A DNA stretch of 6,048 nucleotides from Flavobacteriales bacterium (GTDB lineage Bacteria; Bacteroidota; Bacteroidia; Flavobacteriales; UA16): the NCBI GenBank assembly GCA_030831885.1, contig JAURKF010000312.1, positions 1 to 6,048 on the forward strand, read 5' to 3'. Below are positions 5,780 to 6,048 of the stretch, in pieces (positions within the stretch are counted from its first letter, which is position 1; each line of letters starts with the position of its first letter). The notes beneath the pieces were generated by a model. It made no database searches and was not told the origin of the DNA. It saw only the letters and a program-made list of their open reading frames with translations. Both the position numbers and the translations under genes were made by a program.

Positions 5780-6048
5780 ATGGACATTACCGCCCTCAAG
5801 GCCATTTCGCCCATCGACGGCCGTTATAGCAAGCAAACACAAATCCTCAGCGGTTACTTTTCCGAGCACGCGCTCATGAAGTACCGCGTGTGGGTGGAAA
5901 TCGAATACTTCATCAGCCTGTGCGAAATTCCACTGCCGCAATTGAGCCCCGTTACGCCGGCGCAATGCGAAGCCCTGCGCAAGGTGTATTGGGACATGTC
6001 GGACGATGATGTGCTCCGCATCAAAGTACTTGCGAAGCACGGTCACGA
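5780..6048 (+). CDS. purB: adenylosuccinate lyase, N-terminal part (truncated by window edge)
   Basis: PurB catalyses two beta-eliminations of fumarate in the cytosol: SAICAR to AICAR in de novo purine synthesis, and adenylosuccinate to AMP. The visible 89 codons begin MDITALKAISPIDGRYSKQT; SPIDGRY (10-16) is the family signature contributing the substrate-binding Arg15/Tyr16. YFSEHALMKYRVWVEIEYF (26-44) matches the N-terminal helices of the E. coli-type (about 450-residue) branch. The window ends after KVLAKHGH, just where the conserved [N/G]HDVKAVEYF segment should continue. The catalytic serine loop and histidines are beyond the edge. ATG at 5780 is the only sensible start, because the repeat array lies immediately before it. 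G+C is about 55% by hand count, against roughly 46% in the FAS1 gene lines I counted, consistent with a conserved housekeeping gene using C/G-ending codons. It is divergent from the FAS1 gene. Confidence 0.97.
   Translation, partial: MDITALKAISPIDGRYSKQTQILSGYFSEHALMKYRVWVEIEYFISLCEIPLPQLSPVTPAQCEALRKVYWDMSDDDVLRIKVLAKHGH

Noticed and set aside
5738..6046. 102-codon minus-strand open frame opposite the purB start
   Set aside because: It is antisense to a clear purB reading frame, its C-terminal end is only a translation of the heptad array, and it resembles no known family.
5780..6048. Higher G+C of purB as a sign of horizontal transfer
   Set aside because: purB is a core gene and its visible sequence looks like ordinary Bacteroidota PurB; 269 bp is too little for a composition argument.

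Overview
The window looks like a chromosomal piece of a member of the Bacteroidota, probably a Flavobacteriia or Cryomorphaceae-like marine/environmental lineage. The evidence is a protein with a type IX secretion (T9SS) type B C-terminal sorting domain, an OmpA-family protein with the TPR / beta-propeller / carboxypeptidase-regulatory-like / OmpA_C architecture of PorE, a lipoprotein with a Bacteroidota-style surface-export signal, AT-rich leaders without Shine-Dalgarno sequences, and a TAnnTTTG-type -7 promoter box. The genus cannot be fixed from the sequence alone.

Layout: four genes lie on the minus strand and one on the plus strand. From left to right they are the N-terminal part of a DUF805 membrane protein (1-265, cut by the left edge); a 673-residue PorE-like OmpA protein with a GTG start (475-2496); a roughly 700-residue secreted multidomain T9SS cargo protein (2558-4660); a perfect 12-bp-stem intrinsic terminator (4863-4889); and a fasciclin (FAS1) lipoprotein (4909-5490). 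Then comes a 289-bp divergent intergenic region, followed by the beginning of purB, adenylosuccinate lyase (5780 to the right edge, plus strand).

The T9SS cargo gene and the OmpA gene are 61 bp apart on one strand with no terminator between them, and may form a two-gene unit: an exported, probably surface-attached protein plus an envelope protein that binds peptidoglycan in the periplasm. The FAS1 lipoprotein gene ends in its own terminator, so it is probably a separate transcript. DUF805 and purB show no functional link to the others.

The most unusual structure is in front of purB. About 91 bp (5683-5773) form a G-free tandem array of 13 heptanucleotide units (YAYCCCT-like), and the last unit runs directly into a perfect TAnnTTTG -7 box only 5 nt before the purB ATG. 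This suggests a repeat-derived promoter and a leaderless or nearly leaderless purB mRNA. A second, weaker observation is a possible short plus-strand transcript (about 4811-4890), with a promoter-like signal, a 17-codon leaderless reading frame and the terminator hairpin directly after it. I see no tRNA, rRNA, CRISPR array, insertion sequence or phage gene.
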